Shown: positions 7,690 to 16,411, counted from the stretch's first letter. The stretch: 64,000 nt of DNA from Streptomyces sp. JB150 (GCF_011193355.1 NZ_CP049780.1:981280-1045279); one strand, 5' to 3'. Notes: generated by a model not told the origin, from the letters alone. Made by a program: numbers and translations.

Positions 7690-10600
7690 TCACATCGCGT
7701 TGAGTACCTGGATGAGCTCGCCTTGGGCTGTGCGGACCTCAGCGCGGGCGATGTCGGTGATCGGCTGGTTACCGACGTACACCGCAACCTGCAGGTCGGC
7801 GAAGTTGGCGCCTCGAGGCGACTCGCGAGCCTGGGTAGGTTGCGCAGCCATACGAGCTGCTGCCGCAGCGAGCTGCACGAACGCCGTGGACTGCGCGGGG
7901 GTGAGTACCGCCTCAGGCTCGCCGAGGTGGTTGACACCGACCTGGCCTGGCTTCAGCCAGCCACCGGAGTCGTACTTGAGGCCGTACCAGTCGGTGAAGA
8001 GGCTGTCGTTGTAGCCGCGGGCGCGGGAGCCGACGACAACGCCGTCACCGCCCCTCGATTCCACGTTGGTCCCGTTGAGCGTGCCGGCAGTGTGGCCGAC
8101 ACCCGCGTTGGTGATGCCGACCATGAAGGGGGAGCGCGCGCCGCGCACCCAGCCAGACGGGGCGGAGGCGCCGGAGAAGGCGCCGGTGGCCCACCGGCGG
8201 GAGTAGGGCTTCAGGCCGCGGATGATGTTCTCGAGCGCGCTCATGAAACCGGAGCAGTCGTAGCCCTTGGGGCCGACGCCGCCCCAGATGTAGGGCTTGC
8301 CCGCCTGGGACCGGGCGAACTTGAGCGCGGACTTGAAGCCCTTGCCGCCGATGCCCGCGGCCTCCAGCTTCCCGTCGGCCTTCTCCGAGTATCCGAGGAT
8401 CGACTTGATGATCCTCTTGGGGATGCCGGTAACCATGTCCCGGTACAGTGACGCCGACCCGGCGATCTTGTTCAGCAGCGGCTTGACGACCTTGTTCAAC
8501 CCGGCCTCGGCGGAGGCCTTGATGCCGTCCTTCAGCCAGTCGACGCCGGCCTTGGCGAAGTCCACGGTCTCGGAGGCCGCCGACCCGATCCAGCCGAAGA
8601 TCCCGCCGTCGGCGAATCCGGGCAGGCCGAGGGCGCGCTGCACGCCGGCGACACCGCCGGATCGCGCAGCCGCGTTCATGGAGTGGACATAGCCGGGGCC
8701 GACCGCGCGGGTCCACTCGGGCCGCATGACCGCCTCGCCGCCGGACAAGGCCGCGAGGTGCACGTCCCTGCCAGGGGTATAGCCGGGCAGCACGCCACCA
8801 GTGGCGAAGCCCTGGATGGGGTTAAGCTTGGGGGCGCCGAAGGCTCCGGCGACCTTGTTCCACACCTTGACGATGCCGCCGTTGTAGACGGTGTCGATGA
8901 TGAACTTCACCGGCGCCTTGGCAATGCCCTTGATCTTGTCCCAGGCCACCTTGATGGCGGCGCGGGCCGCGTCGAATGCCTTCCCTACCTGCCCGGTGGC
9001 CGCCTTCAGCTTGTCGAACACCGGCTTGATCCCGGACTCCCAGACGGTCGAGATGACAGTCTTGATGCCGTTCATGGCGGGCTGCACAGCGTTGGTCCAC
9101 AGCCATTTCGCCCAGCCGCCCACCGTGCGCAGGCCGGCATTGAACCAGCCGAAAATGACCTTCACGCCCGTCCACATCGCGCGGAAGCCGTCGACAACCC
9201 AGCCGACCACCGGCGAGATGGCGTTCGTCCAGAGCCACGTCGCCCACCGCCCCACGGTGCGCAACCCGGCCGTGAACCACCCGAAGATGACCTTGACGCC
9301 GGACCACAGGTATCCCAGCCCGGTGACGATCCACCCGACGACCGGGCTGATCGCGTTCGTCCACAGCCATGAGAAGACGGCGCCGAGCAGCTTGACCGCG
9401 AGGTAGATGGGCCCGAACACGACGATCGTGATGACGGTCAGCAGGACGCGCGCCGCCGTGTCGATGAACGAGAACACCGGCTTGATGACCGTGTTCCACA
9501 GCCAAGCGAACGCGGCACCGACCGCGGCGAGGGCCACCTTGATGCCCTCGAACGCAGGCTTGAGAACGCTGTTCCAGACGTACAGGACCGCCGTCTGGAT
9601 GCCCTGCCAGGCGGCCATCACGATCTGCCGGAACGTCTCGCTCTTGTTCCAGGCCACGGCGAGGGCTGCTCCGAGCGCCACCAGGGCGATCACGATCAGC
9701 GTGATCGGGTTGAGCGCCATGATGGAGTTCAGCAGGGCCTGAGCGGCTGCGAATCCTTGTGTGACGGCGGTTCCCGCCAGAATCGCACCGCGGTAGACAG
9801 CGAAGACGGCGGTGACCAGCCCCGTCGCGATGGCCTGCGCGTTCAGCGCGATCGTCAGACCGCCGACAAGTGCGGCAGCAGGGATCAACCAGGCGCCCCA
9901 CTCCTGGAACCAGCGGCCGGTCGCGGCAGCGGCTTCACCCACCCATCGGACCGCGTCGTCGAGTCCGCGCAAGGCGGGCAGCACTACGGACTGCACTACA
10001 GTGCCGATGGCGCCCATGAACTGCCGTTGCAGCATCTTCAGTTCGGTCGACGTGTTGCTCCGAATGGTGTCACCGACGCTCTTGGCGGCGCCGCCGACCT
10101 TGCCCAGTCCATCAGCAGCTGCAGAGGGGTCCATCGCCAGTAGAGCGGCCCCCAGATCCTCTGCTTGGGTTCCGAACAGCTGGACAGCGACCTGGGACTG
10201 CTTGACCGGGTCCTTCACGCTGCGCAGCTTGTCGAGCGTGAGGTCGAGGACGCCGTTGGCCGCAGAGCCACCCTTGGCGAACTTCTTCGCCATGTCGTCC
10301 GCGTTGAGGCCGAGCGCCTTGAAGCCGTCGGAGGTGGACTCAGATCCGTCGACGGCCCGGATCGAGAATTCCTTGATCGCGTCGGCTGCAACGTCGCTGT
10401 CGCGGGCACCGGCACGGATCGCCTGGTTGAGCAGGCCGATCGCAGTGGCTCCGTCGAGCCCGGCCTTGCGAAACTGGGTCGAATACTCGTTGATCGTGTC
10501 CATGAAGTCGCCCGCCTTGTCGGCGGACGACTGCAGGCCCTTCGTCAGCAGGTCCAGGGCGGCCGGGGCGTCCTTCGCCAGGCCGGTGCGGATGAGCTGG

Positions 10601-11085
10601 GTGGCCGCGTTAGTGGTGCCGACCAGATCCTGCTCGAACGTGCTGGCCAGATCGGCGACCTTCGTGGTGATCGACTCGATAGCTTTGGTGGTGGCCTTCT
10701 CGTCGATCAGCCCCGACCCCATGACGGCCCGCACCGCGGCGGCGCCGTCCTCGAAGGAATCGACGACCGCCTTGGAGTACAGCTCCCCCGCGATCTTTCC
10801 CGCCTGCTTGGCCCCCTTGCCGGACAGGCCGAGCTGGGCGGACAGCCGATCGGCCATCCGCTCCTTCTCCACCGCCGACACTGTGGACGCCACCAGGATC
10901 GCCCCAGCAGCTGCGCCGGCCGCCGCGAGACCGACTTTCCAGGCGTCAGCGAACCGGCGTCCGGTCTGCTGCCCGGCCTGCTCACCCGCGTCGCCGGCCG
11001 GGCCGGTCAGCTGGCGGCGGATCTCGTCCGAGATGCCGCGGACACTGGGAATGATCTGGATGGTGGCGTACCCGACGGACGGCAT
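7690..11085 (-). CDS. Tape measure protein with C-terminal NlpC/P60-like peptidase
   Basis: 1131 aa, the longest gene of the phage, directly downstream of the tail chaperones. It sets tail length and is ejected with the DNA. An N-terminal coiled-coil and TMP core comes first, followed by long hydrophobic stretches (about residues 380-640) in which a WLWTNAISPVVGW block is repeated. An NlpC/P60-type domain is present at about 930-1040 with Cys944 (YDCSGF) and His998 (VGHTAG). This domain would cut peptidoglycan peptides at the tip during DNA entry. ATG 11085 lies five bases after GGGAGG; a GTG two codons upstream is less likely. Confidence 0.95.
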   Translation of the reverse strand: MPSVGYATIQIIPSVRGISDEIRRQLTGPAGDAGEQAGQQTGRRFADAWKVGLAAAGAAAGAILVASTVSAVEKERMADRLSAQLGLSGKGAKQAGKIAGELYSKAVVDSFEDGAAAVRAVMGSGLIDEKATTKAIESITTKVADLASTFEQDLVGTTNAATQLIRTGLAKDAPAALDLLTKGLQSSADKAGDFMDTINEYSTQFRKAGLDGATAIGLLNQAIRAGARDSDVAADAIKEFSIRAVDGSESTSDGFKALGLNADDMAKKFAKGGSAANGVLDLTLDKLRSVKDPVKQSQVAVQLFGTQAEDLGAALLAMDPSAAADGLGKVGGAAKSVGDTIRSNTSTELKMLQRQFMGAIGTVVQSVVLPALRGLDDAVRWVGEAAAATGRWFQEWGAWLIPAAALVGGLTIALNAQAIATGLVTAVFAVYRGAILAGTAVTQGFAAAQALLNSIMALNPITLIVIALVALGAALAVAWNKSETFRQIVMAAWQGIQTAVLYVWNSVLKPAFEGIKVALAAVGAAFAWLWNTVIKPVFSFIDTAARVLLTVITIVVFGPIYLAVKLLGAVFSWLWTNAISPVVGWIVTGLGYLWSGVKVIFGWFTAGLRTVGRWATWLWTNAISPVVGWVVDGFRAMWTGVKVIFGWFNAGLRTVGGWAKWLWTNAVQPAMNGIKTVISTVWESGIKPVFDKLKAATGQVGKAFDAARAAIKVAWDKIKGIAKAPVKFIIDTVYNGGIVKVWNKVAGAFGAPKLNPIQGFATGGVLPGYTPGRDVHLAALSGGEAVMRPEWTRAVGPGYVHSMNAAARSGGVAGVQRALGLPGFADGGIFGWIGSAASETVDFAKAGVDWLKDGIKASAEAGLNKVVKPLLNKIAGSASLYRDMVTGIPKRIIKSILGYSEKADGKLEAAGIGGKGFKSALKFARSQAGKPYIWGGVGPKGYDCSGFMSALENIIRGLKPYSRRWATGAFSGASAPSGWVRGARSPFMVGITNAGVGHTAGTLNGTNVESRGGDGVVVGSRARGYNDSLFTDWYGLKYDSGGWLKPGQVGVNHLGEPEAVLTPAQSTAFVQLAAAAARMAAQPTQARESPRGANFADLQVAVYVGNQPITDIARAEVRTAQGELIQVLNAM

Positions 11086-11097
11086 GGGCACCTCCCG

Positions 11098-11559
11098 TCA
11101 GGTGATCTCTCCAGCGGCCAGGGCTCGCTTCCGTTCAGCAGCCCTGCGTAGCGCGCGCTGCCGGGCTTCCTGCCGCTCGGGGCTGTTCTTGTCCGCCCGC
11201 TTGGCTTTCGCGCCCACGCCCGGGCGCGGGAACGGCTTCGGGGCCGGTTTCTGCTTCCCCTTGGGGACGCCTTCCTGTGACCGCTGCCAGTTCGCCGCGC
11301 GCAGTTCGTCGATGACGACGGCGGTGAGGTGCTCTTGCAGGCCCCAGATGCTCTCGTCGTCGCCCAGCACGAGCCTGGTGCGGGCGTCCGGCGGGAGTTG
11401 GCGGATGTAGCCGCCGAGCTCCCGCCACGTCAGCAGACGGCGCCCCTGGGCGTCTCGCGCGAACAGGTCGCTGAGCCTGACGCCGTAGTGCTGGCGCAGG
11501 TCTGCTTGGACTGCCTCGCCGTGCTCCTTCAGGAGTCGGACGAGGCCTCGGATTCCCCC
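11098..11559 (-). CDS. Tail assembly chaperone T-part, made by -1 frameshift from the upstream gene
   Basis: This frame has no credible start of its own and begins in the -1 frame near the end of the upstream chaperone gene. At 11559-11553 the coding strand reads GGGGGAA within GAG GGG GAA. Slipping back one base continues as I-R-G-L-V-R-L-L-K-E, giving a 261-aa fusion (11882 to 11098). The extension is basic and Lys/Arg/Gln-rich at its end, as is usual for lambda GT-like proteins that bind the tape measure and tail tube. The layout, upstream of the tape measure gene, is the conserved one in siphophages. Confidence 0.85.
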   Translation of the reverse strand, partial: GGIRGLVRLLKEHGEAVQADLRQHYGVRLSDLFARDAQGRRLLTWRELGGYIRQLPPDARTRLVLGDDESIWGLQEHLTAVVIDELRAANWQRSQEGVPKGKQKPAPKPFPRPGVGAKAKRADKNSPERQEARQRALRRAAERKRALAAGEIT

Positions 11560-11882
11560 TCGCCCACGCCGCAGTGCTGCTTGTAGGCGTCGAAGAGGGC
11601 CTTCAGCTTGTACTGCGGCAGGCGGATCTTGCGGAAGTCCTCCCAGTCCTTCTCGCCGAGCGCGGCCTTGAATACGCCGACGGTGGCCGCGATGTCCCCA
11701 CCCTCTGCGGCTTCGATCAGACCCCACACGTCGAGGTCTTCCATGTGGGCGAACTCCCACCGCCTGCCGCCCCAGTGGACGCGCCACGGGGTGAGATCGA
11801 CTTCGGCCTGCACTGCGTCCAGGTTGAAGTCGAACGGCTGGTCGTCAGCAGGGCGGCTCTTTGTCGCGGTTCGGGTGGTCAT
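11529..11882 (-). CDS. Tail assembly chaperone (lambda G-like)
   Basis: 117 aa, acidic. It contains the typical WRVHWGGRRWEFAHMEDLDVWG and VFKAALGEKDWEDF segments of actinophage tail assembly chaperones. It is the short product of the G/GT pair; most ribosomes would end at the TGA at 11529. The ATG overlaps the stop of the gene before it, and the ribosome site lies in a repeated GAACCGCG module. Confidence 0.88.
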   Translation of the reverse strand: MTTRTATKSRPADDQPFDFNLDAVQAEVDLTPWRVHWGGRRWEFAHMEDLDVWGLIEAAEGGDIAATVGVFKAALGEKDWEDFRKIRLPQYKLKALFDAYKQHCGVGEGESEASSDS

Positions 11883-12229
11883 CGCGGTTCCTCTCGCGGT
11901 TCGGGCTTGATGATCTGGACGGCTTCGGCGATCAGCGTCAGGCGGACGGTGCTGAGACCATCTGGGTGGAGGGTGATCTCCATGGGCTGCTTCGCGACCA
12001 GCCACGGGAACGGCTCGCCGTCGACGACGATGGCCCCGCCCGGCTGGACGACGATCTCCTTCGCCAACTGCGGCTCCGGGCTGGCTCCCGACTCGGACGC
12101 GGCCTGCTCTTGCAGCAGCGCAGCAACAACGCGGCCACGCATCTGCCGTGGCAGGTCGTCGCCGTCCTGGATGAGTCCGAGCTGCACCGCCTTGGCGGCG
12201 ATGTCGGCATCGGTGTAGGTCAGGCGCAT
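11879..12229 (-). CDS. Tail-region phage protein of unknown function
   Basis: 116 aa between the tail tube gene and the chaperones. The N-terminus is helical (DADIAAKAVQLGLIQDGDD). The central part is a beta hairpin region (IVVQPGGAIVVDGEPFPWLV) of a type seen in other phage proteins that sit next to tail genes. It ends in EPREEPR because the repeated GAACCGCG module that carries the next ribosome site is inside its 3' end. No function can be assigned. Confidence 0.75.
   Translation of the reverse strand: MRLTYTDADIAAKAVQLGLIQDGDDLPRQMRGRVVAALLQEQAASESGASPEPQLAKEIVVQPGGAIVVDGEPFPWLVAKQPMEITLHPDGLSTVRLTLIAEAVQIIKPEPREEPR
11882..11903 (-). repeat. Tandem GAACCGCG module around the chaperone ribosome site
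   Basis: On the coding strand two GAACCGCG copies flank GAGAG just before the chaperone start. The same doublet, with GGAGG between the copies, precedes the next gene upstream (12231-12252). Confidence 0.7.
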
Positions 12230-12230
12230 G

Positions 12231-12252
12231 TCGCGGTTCCCTCCGCGGTTCG
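12231..12252 (-). repeat. Second tandem GAACCGCG module around a ribosome site
   Basis: The coding strand reads GAACCGCGGAGGGAACCGCG directly before the start of the 116-aa protein. Single copies of the same core also occur near 11862, 12275 (inverted) and 13108. Confidence 0.7.
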
Positions 12253-12262
12253 AGGTGGAGCA

Positions 12263-12302
12263 CCGGGGCGCGGCCGAACCGCGACGAACTACCGCGCCCC
12301 GG
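12263..12302 (-). terminator. Hairpin after the major tail protein gene
   Basis: An 11-bp perfect inverted repeat (CCGGGGCGCGG, 12263-12273, with CCGCGCCCCGG, 12292-12302) lies directly behind the tail tube gene. It probably reduces transcription into the chaperone genes and lets tail tube mRNA accumulate. Confidence 0.65.
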
Positions 12303-12308
12303 CGGTCA

Positions 12309-13076
12309 TCAGGTGACAGTGACGGCGCAGGTATCGGACTGGCCCTCGTAGGTGGCGGTGATCGTCGCCGACCCCGGGTCCACGGCCGTGACGAAGCCGG
12401 CGGAGACGACCGCGTCGGCCGGCGCCGAGGACACCCAGGTCGCCTGAGCGGTGACGTCGGCGGTGGTGGCGTCGTCGTAGCTGGCGGTCGCCGTCAGCGC
12501 GCCGATCTCTCCGTCGGCCAGGGCCAGCGTTGCCGGGGTCACCGACAGGCCGGTCAGGACCGGGGTGGTCTGCCGGTTGAACAGCACGCCGCCGCCCGTG
12601 GGGTAGATCGTGGCGGCGAACGTCATGGACTCCAGGTCCGCTTCGTTCTCACCGTGGTCGCCATCCAGGGACACCTCGGCGTAGTTCGCCGAGATCAGGC
12701 GGCGGACCTTGTCGCCCTCGCGCGTCTCGAACGCCACCAGAACCTTCGCCGGACGGGGCACGACGATCTGCGTCGCCGACGAGCCCGGCCACAGCAGGCT
12801 GTAGGTGGTGGCGTTGTCCTCCAGCGCAGTGAAGGACTTGGTGAGCTTGAAGTGGTTGCGGCTCGTCCTGACGAGGATGCCGCCCCAGGCGAACTTGTCG
12901 TCGGTGTCCTCGTCGCGAGACTCGGGGAAGCCCTCGTCGCCGTCGAGCAGGCCGACCAGATCCCAGTCCGGCCCGAACGGGGTGCCCGCGTTGGCGGGCA
13001 AGGTCGCGGAGAGGTTCGTGGAGATGTAGACGTCCGCGTCCGTCCACAGATTTGCCTTCAGCGGGTCGCCGGCCAC
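12309..13076 (-). CDS. Major tail (tube) protein with C-terminal BIG2 Ig-like domain
   Basis: 255 aa. The first ~170 residues are a tail-tube type protein (PDWDLVGLLDGDEGF ... KRLISANYAEVS-like pattern). The last ~80 residues are a bacterial Ig-like BIG2 domain (LTGLSVTPATLALADGEIGAL ... YDDATTADVTAQATW ... ATITATYEGQSDTCAVTV). Such Ig decorations occur on phage tail tubes and are thought to bind cell-surface sugars weakly. GTG 13076 follows GAGGAGG. Confidence 0.9.
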   Translation of the reverse strand: MAGDPLKANLWTDADVYISTNLSATLPANAGTPFGPDWDLVGLLDGDEGFPESRDEDTDDKFAWGGILVRTSRNHFKLTKSFTALEDNATTYSLLWPGSSATQIVVPRPAKVLVAFETREGDKVRRLISANYAEVSLDGDHGENEADLESMTFAATIYPTGGGVLFNRQTTPVLTGLSVTPATLALADGEIGALTATASYDDATTADVTAQATWVSSAPADAVVSAGFVTAVDPGSATITATYEGQSDTCAVTVT

Positions 13077-13130
13077 GGCGTCCTCCTCATCTCGGTACAG
13101 GGGGTTGTCGTCGCGGTTCGGCAGCAGCCG

Positions 13131-13565
13131 TTACGCCGTGAGCGGCTGCGGTTTCACGTTGGCGATCGCCGTGAAAGTCGACAGGTCGATGCCGGAGCCG
13201 TCGTCCGTGGTGGGCAGCGGCCCCGTCCCGGGGCGGAAGCCGCGAATGATCGGCCCGGAATGGACCAGCCACAGGCCCTGGCACAGCATGGCCAGGTCGT
13301 GCGCCTGGTCGGCGTCCTGATGCCAGACGGTGCAGCGCAGCGTGCACCGCGTGTTGGCCATGGACGGGTGAGGCAGATCCGAGTCCTTGCGGACCAGGAC
13401 GAACGGCAGCAGCGGATCCTCCGGGGAGCGCACCGTCGGCACCTTGGTGCCGACGGTGACCCCGGCTGCGAACGGCTCCGGCCGCGCCGCCAGAGCCGTC
13501 CGCAGCACCTCCGCACCCGCGGCCTGCACGTCTCCGAACACCACCAGCGGCTTCACCGCTGCCAC
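13131..13565 (-). CDS. Tail terminator-like protein
   Basis: 144 aa, in the usual slot between the neck proteins and the tail tube. The sequence pattern (VRKDSDLPHPSMANTRCTLRCTVWHQDADQAHDLAMLCQ) matches the alpha/beta fold of tail terminator proteins that cap the tube. Family assignment is from position and general pattern. Confidence 0.75.
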   Translation of the reverse strand: MAAVKPLVVFGDVQAAGAEVLRTALAARPEPFAAGVTVGTKVPTVRSPEDPLLPFVLVRKDSDLPHPSMANTRCTLRCTVWHQDADQAHDLAMLCQGLWLVHSGPIIRGFRPGTGPLPTTDDGSGIDLSTFTAIANVKPQPLTA

Positions 13566-13840
13566 GCCTTCACCTCAAGCCCGGCAGAGCCGGCCGCGCG
13601 GGTGAGGATGCCGTCGCGGGCCTGCCAGGCCATGGCCTGCACGTCCGCCACGACCACCGTCGCCGCACCCCGGTCCGTGGTGTAGCCGCGCACCTCGATC
13701 GTCGTTCCTGCCGGGACGAGAGCGCGGACGTTGCCTGCGACCTCGTCGGCGATCCCGTCGATCAAGTCCCGCACCTCCGGGCCGCGCAGGATCTCCCGCA
13801 CCCCGGCCGAGTCGAGTTCGAAGCGTTCCAGCACGTCCAC
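13553..13840 (-). CDS. Neck/tail completion protein, HK97 gp10-like
   Basis: 95 aa. A helical start (VREILRGPEVRDLIDGIADEVAGNVRAL) is followed by beta strands (EVRGYTTDRGAATVVV). This resembles small HK97 gp10-like proteins at the head-tail joint. It overlaps the downstream gene by 13 bases. Confidence 0.7.
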   Translation of the reverse strand: MDVLERFELDSAGVREILRGPEVRDLIDGIADEVAGNVRALVPAGTTIEVRGYTTDRGAATVVVADVQAMAWQARDGILTRAAGSAGLEVKAWQR

Positions 13841-13843
13841 CTC

Positions 13844-14188
13844 CTATCCGGTGGCACGCACCATGACGAACTCGATGTGATGGACACTGTCGGTGAACAG
13901 GTCCGGCCAGACGGCAACTTCGCCGTCCACCTCGTACACCTGGCCGCGCCAGTCGATGCGGTCGGTGGCCTTGATGTCAGGGCTGGTGCCCTCGGCCGAC
14001 TGGACCCGGTAGCCGGTGACGACCGCGTTGCGCTGCTCGTCGGCTTCCTCGGCCTGGTTGTTGGGCTGGATGTTCAGCCCGGTCACCGTCAGTCGGTTCA
14101 CCGCGCCGGGCGACCAGTCCGGGACGGTGTTGCCGCCCCGGTCCGTCTTCGTGCCGGCCCGGACCCGCACCGCGCTCTGGTTGAACAT
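13844..14188 (-). CDS. Head-tail stopper/adaptor protein
   Basis: 114 aa, mostly beta: VRVRAGTKTDRGGNTVPDWSP ... DRIDWRGQVYEVDGEV. This pattern is typical of small head closure proteins such as the SPP1 gp16-like group. The start overlaps the upstream stop as TGATG. It acts between the connector and the tail. Confidence 0.78.
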   Translation of the reverse strand: MFNQSAVRVRAGTKTDRGGNTVPDWSPGAVNRLTVTGLNIQPNNQAEEADEQRNAVVTGYRVQSAEGTSPDIKATDRIDWRGQVYEVDGEVAVWPDLFTDSVHHIEFVMVRATG

Positions 14189-14733
14189 CACGGCCGGTCA
14201 CCCCGGTTGAGCTGGTAGCGCTCGACCGCGGCCGTCCACTGGGAGGTGACGCCGATCGCCGCCTGCACGCCGAACGTGACGCTCTGCCCGCCGACCGTCT
14301 TGGTCTGCACCCCGGGGTCGATGCGGAACATGGCCCGCGCCTGGTCGATGACGACCTCCTGGATGTCCTCCGGGATCGGCTCGTACCCGTGGTCGTAGAC
14401 GCCGCTGATGCAGCGCAGCCGGTCCGGCCAGCAGCCGTTCAGGCGCCGCAGGAAGCCGTCGGCAGACCACGAGTAGTCCGTCCCCACCACCAGGTCCGTC
14501 CCGTCCAGGGTGACCGAAGTGACGGCCAGGACCGGCGCGGCCGGCAGCAGCACCGACTCGGTTCCGTTGCCGTCCAGAGTGAAGGCGTCGCCGGTGACCA
14601 GCGAAACCGGATGCCGCACGGCGCCGCGGAACCGCCGGGAGGCGGCGTTCAGCGCCCACAGCAGCTTGGGGTCGTCGGCTGCGGCCCCGAGCGATGCGGC
14701 CAGTTCTGCCGGGTCGGCCAGAGGCTCAGCCAT
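14188..14733 (-). CDS. Head-tail connector protein (gp6/gp15-like)
   Basis: 181 aa. An N-terminal helical segment (DPAELAASLGAAADDPKLLWALNAASRRF) and a C-terminal one (IPEDIQEVVIDQARAMF) flank a beta region carrying ERYQLNR-type ends. This matches the DNA-packaging adaptor family that binds below the portal. It overlaps the upstream gene by eight bases. Confidence 0.82.
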   Translation of the reverse strand: MAEPLADPAELAASLGAAADDPKLLWALNAASRRFRGAVRHPVSLVTGDAFTLDGNGTESVLLPAAPVLAVTSVTLDGTDLVVGTDYSWSADGFLRRLNGCWPDRLRCISGVYDHGYEPIPEDIQEVVIDQARAMFRIDPGVQTKTVGGQSVTFGVQAAIGVTSQWTAAVERYQLNRGDRP

Positions 14734-15070
14734 CGCCCTTGTCGGACGAGGCCGTGCGGGCCTTGTTGCGGGTCGTCGTCCGGGACTTGGCCGCGGTGTC
14801 CTCGGCGGGCGCCTCGCCGGTCTGCTCCTGCTGCTCGCCGGAAGTTCCCTCGAGGACGCCGTACCGCTCGGCGTCGGCCTCGTTCAGCTTCATCGTGGTC
14901 GTCCTGCCACCCGGCAGCGTGACCTCGTACTCCTTCAGCGGCTCACCCATGGTGGCCACCTCCATTCGCTGGTCGACGGGCACGGGCTTCGAGGGCGGGC
15001 CGCATGCGGCGTGCTCACCGCCGCACACCGGGCACCGCCCTCGTATCATCCGCGAGTTGAGGAGGGTCAC
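14726..15070 (-). CDS. Small phage protein with N-terminal CPVCG zinc-ribbon-like motif
   Basis: 114 aa if it starts at the GTG that overlaps the capsid stop codon (GTGA). This form contains a CPVCGGEHAACGPPS motif. The ATG at 14950 has a much better ribosome site (GGAGGTG) and would give only 74 aa (MGEPLKEYEVTLPG...). Both products may exist. The second half (TLPGGRTTTMKLNEADAERYG) is a common companion of actinophage capsid genes, followed by a charged, disordered tail. Confidence 0.7.
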   Translation of the reverse strand: MTLLNSRMIRGRCPVCGGEHAACGPPSKPVPVDQRMEVATMGEPLKEYEVTLPGGRTTTMKLNEADAERYGVLEGTSGEQQEQTGEAPAEDTAAKSRTTTRNKARTASSDKGDG

Positions 15071-16404
15071 GCGGCCAGGTCGATCTCGACGAACGCGGAC
15101 GGCTGGATGACGCCGAAAGCCGCGCGCATCTCGGCGAGGATCGCCACCAGGTTCCGCACGAAGAAGTCCGCGTGGCTGTCCGTCACCGTGATGCTGGCCT
15201 GCTCGCGGTCCCACAGCATCGCCTTGCGGAAGTCACCGACGTAGCCGGTGCCCGCCGGGACCGCCTCGGTCTGGATGACCGGCAGGCCCCACAGGGCCGT
15301 CGCAGTGCCAGCCGCTCCCGGGCCGCCGAAGTAGAAGTCGGCGTTGCCGTTCACGCTGAGGTCGATGGACTCGACGTCGGCCGGGTTGAGCAGGTACGCG
15401 TTCGGCACGCTGCGGCCCACGGTGTAGACCTTGGTCTTGGCCTTGCGCAGGGTGCGCAGGCGCTGCATGTCCTCACCAGTGCCCGTGGCGTCCCAGGCCT
15501 GCGTCTGGATGCCGCTCACGTTGGAGAGGCCCTCAAAGTTCTCCCCGGTGCCGTCACCGGAGATCATCTGGTCTTCGAGCTCCTCCTCCAGGCCATACCG
15601 GAGGAAGGAGTCGATCAGGGTGCGGATCTGCGCCGCATCCGACAGGGCCCGCTTGGTGATCGGGATCCAGTGCGCGATCGTCCGCACCGGCGTCGTCACC
15701 TTCGCCACGGCCAGCCCGGACTCGGGCTTGTAGCCGCCGCCGGCCGCCGGAACCAGCGCACCCGCCGTACCAGGGGCCGTCGGCGCCGCCGATGTCGTGG
15801 CCTCCGCCACCGGCGCCGCCGCGTTCGTCGTCGACGTGACCCGCACGTACTCGATGGTGTCCGAGCCAGTCGTGCCGTTCGCGACGACGTCCCGCAGCCG
15901 CAGCGGACGCTGGAACAGATCCAGGCCCACCTGCAGACCGCGGTAGTCGGTCTGCACGAACCCGCCGGCCGACGTGTCGGAAGCGCCCGTGACCAGGCTC
16001 TTGTAGCTGGCCGGCATCGACTGGACGCGCGCCTTCGCGCCGAAGCCGCCGCGCGGCGCAGACGCCATCAGGCCCTGGTACGCGTCGCTCTTGACGAACG
16101 ACTCGCCGAGGCTGCCCGCACCCTCCGGGACGATCAGCCCGGAAGCCGTGCGGCGCTCACCGGACTTCTCGTTCAGCTCGACACCGTCACCGAGATCCGC
16201 GAGGGCCTGCCGCATCGTCGCGGTCGCCTTCGCCTTCTCCAGGCCGGCCTTGGCCTCCTTGGCCTTGGCCATGTGCTCGTTGAGGAGTGTGCGCTCCTCG
16301 TCAGTGAAGTCCCGGTCCTCGGTCTCGGCCTTCGCCGCGATCTCCCGGGCTTCCTTCAGGTGGTGGGTGAGCTCGTCGAGGAGCTCGTCGGTCTTGACAG
16401 GCAT
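15067..16404 (-). CDS. Major capsid protein, HK97 fold
   Basis: 445 aa. The first ~120 residues are a charged coiled coil (delta/scaffold domain) that is normally removed by the prohead protease. The rest has the HK97 capsid pattern, with GYKPESGLAVAKVTTPVRTIAHWIPITKRALSDAAQ, the LEEELEDQMISGDGTGENFEGL segment and a C-terminal AFGVIQPSAFVEIDL. No separate scaffold gene is present, in agreement with a fused delta domain. GAGGACC precedes the ATG. Confidence 0.96.
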   Translation of the reverse strand: MPVKTDELLDELTHHLKEAREIAAKAETEDRDFTDEERTLLNEHMAKAKEAKAGLEKAKATATMRQALADLGDGVELNEKSGERRTASGLIVPEGAGSLGESFVKSDAYQGLMASAPRGGFGAKARVQSMPASYKSLVTGASDTSAGGFVQTDYRGLQVGLDLFQRPLRLRDVVANGTTGSDTIEYVRVTSTTNAAAPVAEATTSAAPTAPGTAGALVPAAGGGYKPESGLAVAKVTTPVRTIAHWIPITKRALSDAAQIRTLIDSFLRYGLEEELEDQMISGDGTGENFEGLSNVSGIQTQAWDATGTGEDMQRLRTLRKAKTKVYTVGRSVPNAYLLNPADVESIDLSVNGNADFYFGGPGAAGTATALWGLPVIQTEAVPAGTGYVGDFRKAMLWDREQASITVTDSHADFFVRNLVAILAEMRAAFGVIQPSAFVEIDLAA

Positions 16405-16411
16405 GGGGTCC

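Noticed and set aside
9812..11410. 532-codon + strand frame opposite the tape measure gene
   Set aside because: Antisense frame of a high-GC gene; Ser/Ala/Arg-rich with no domain.
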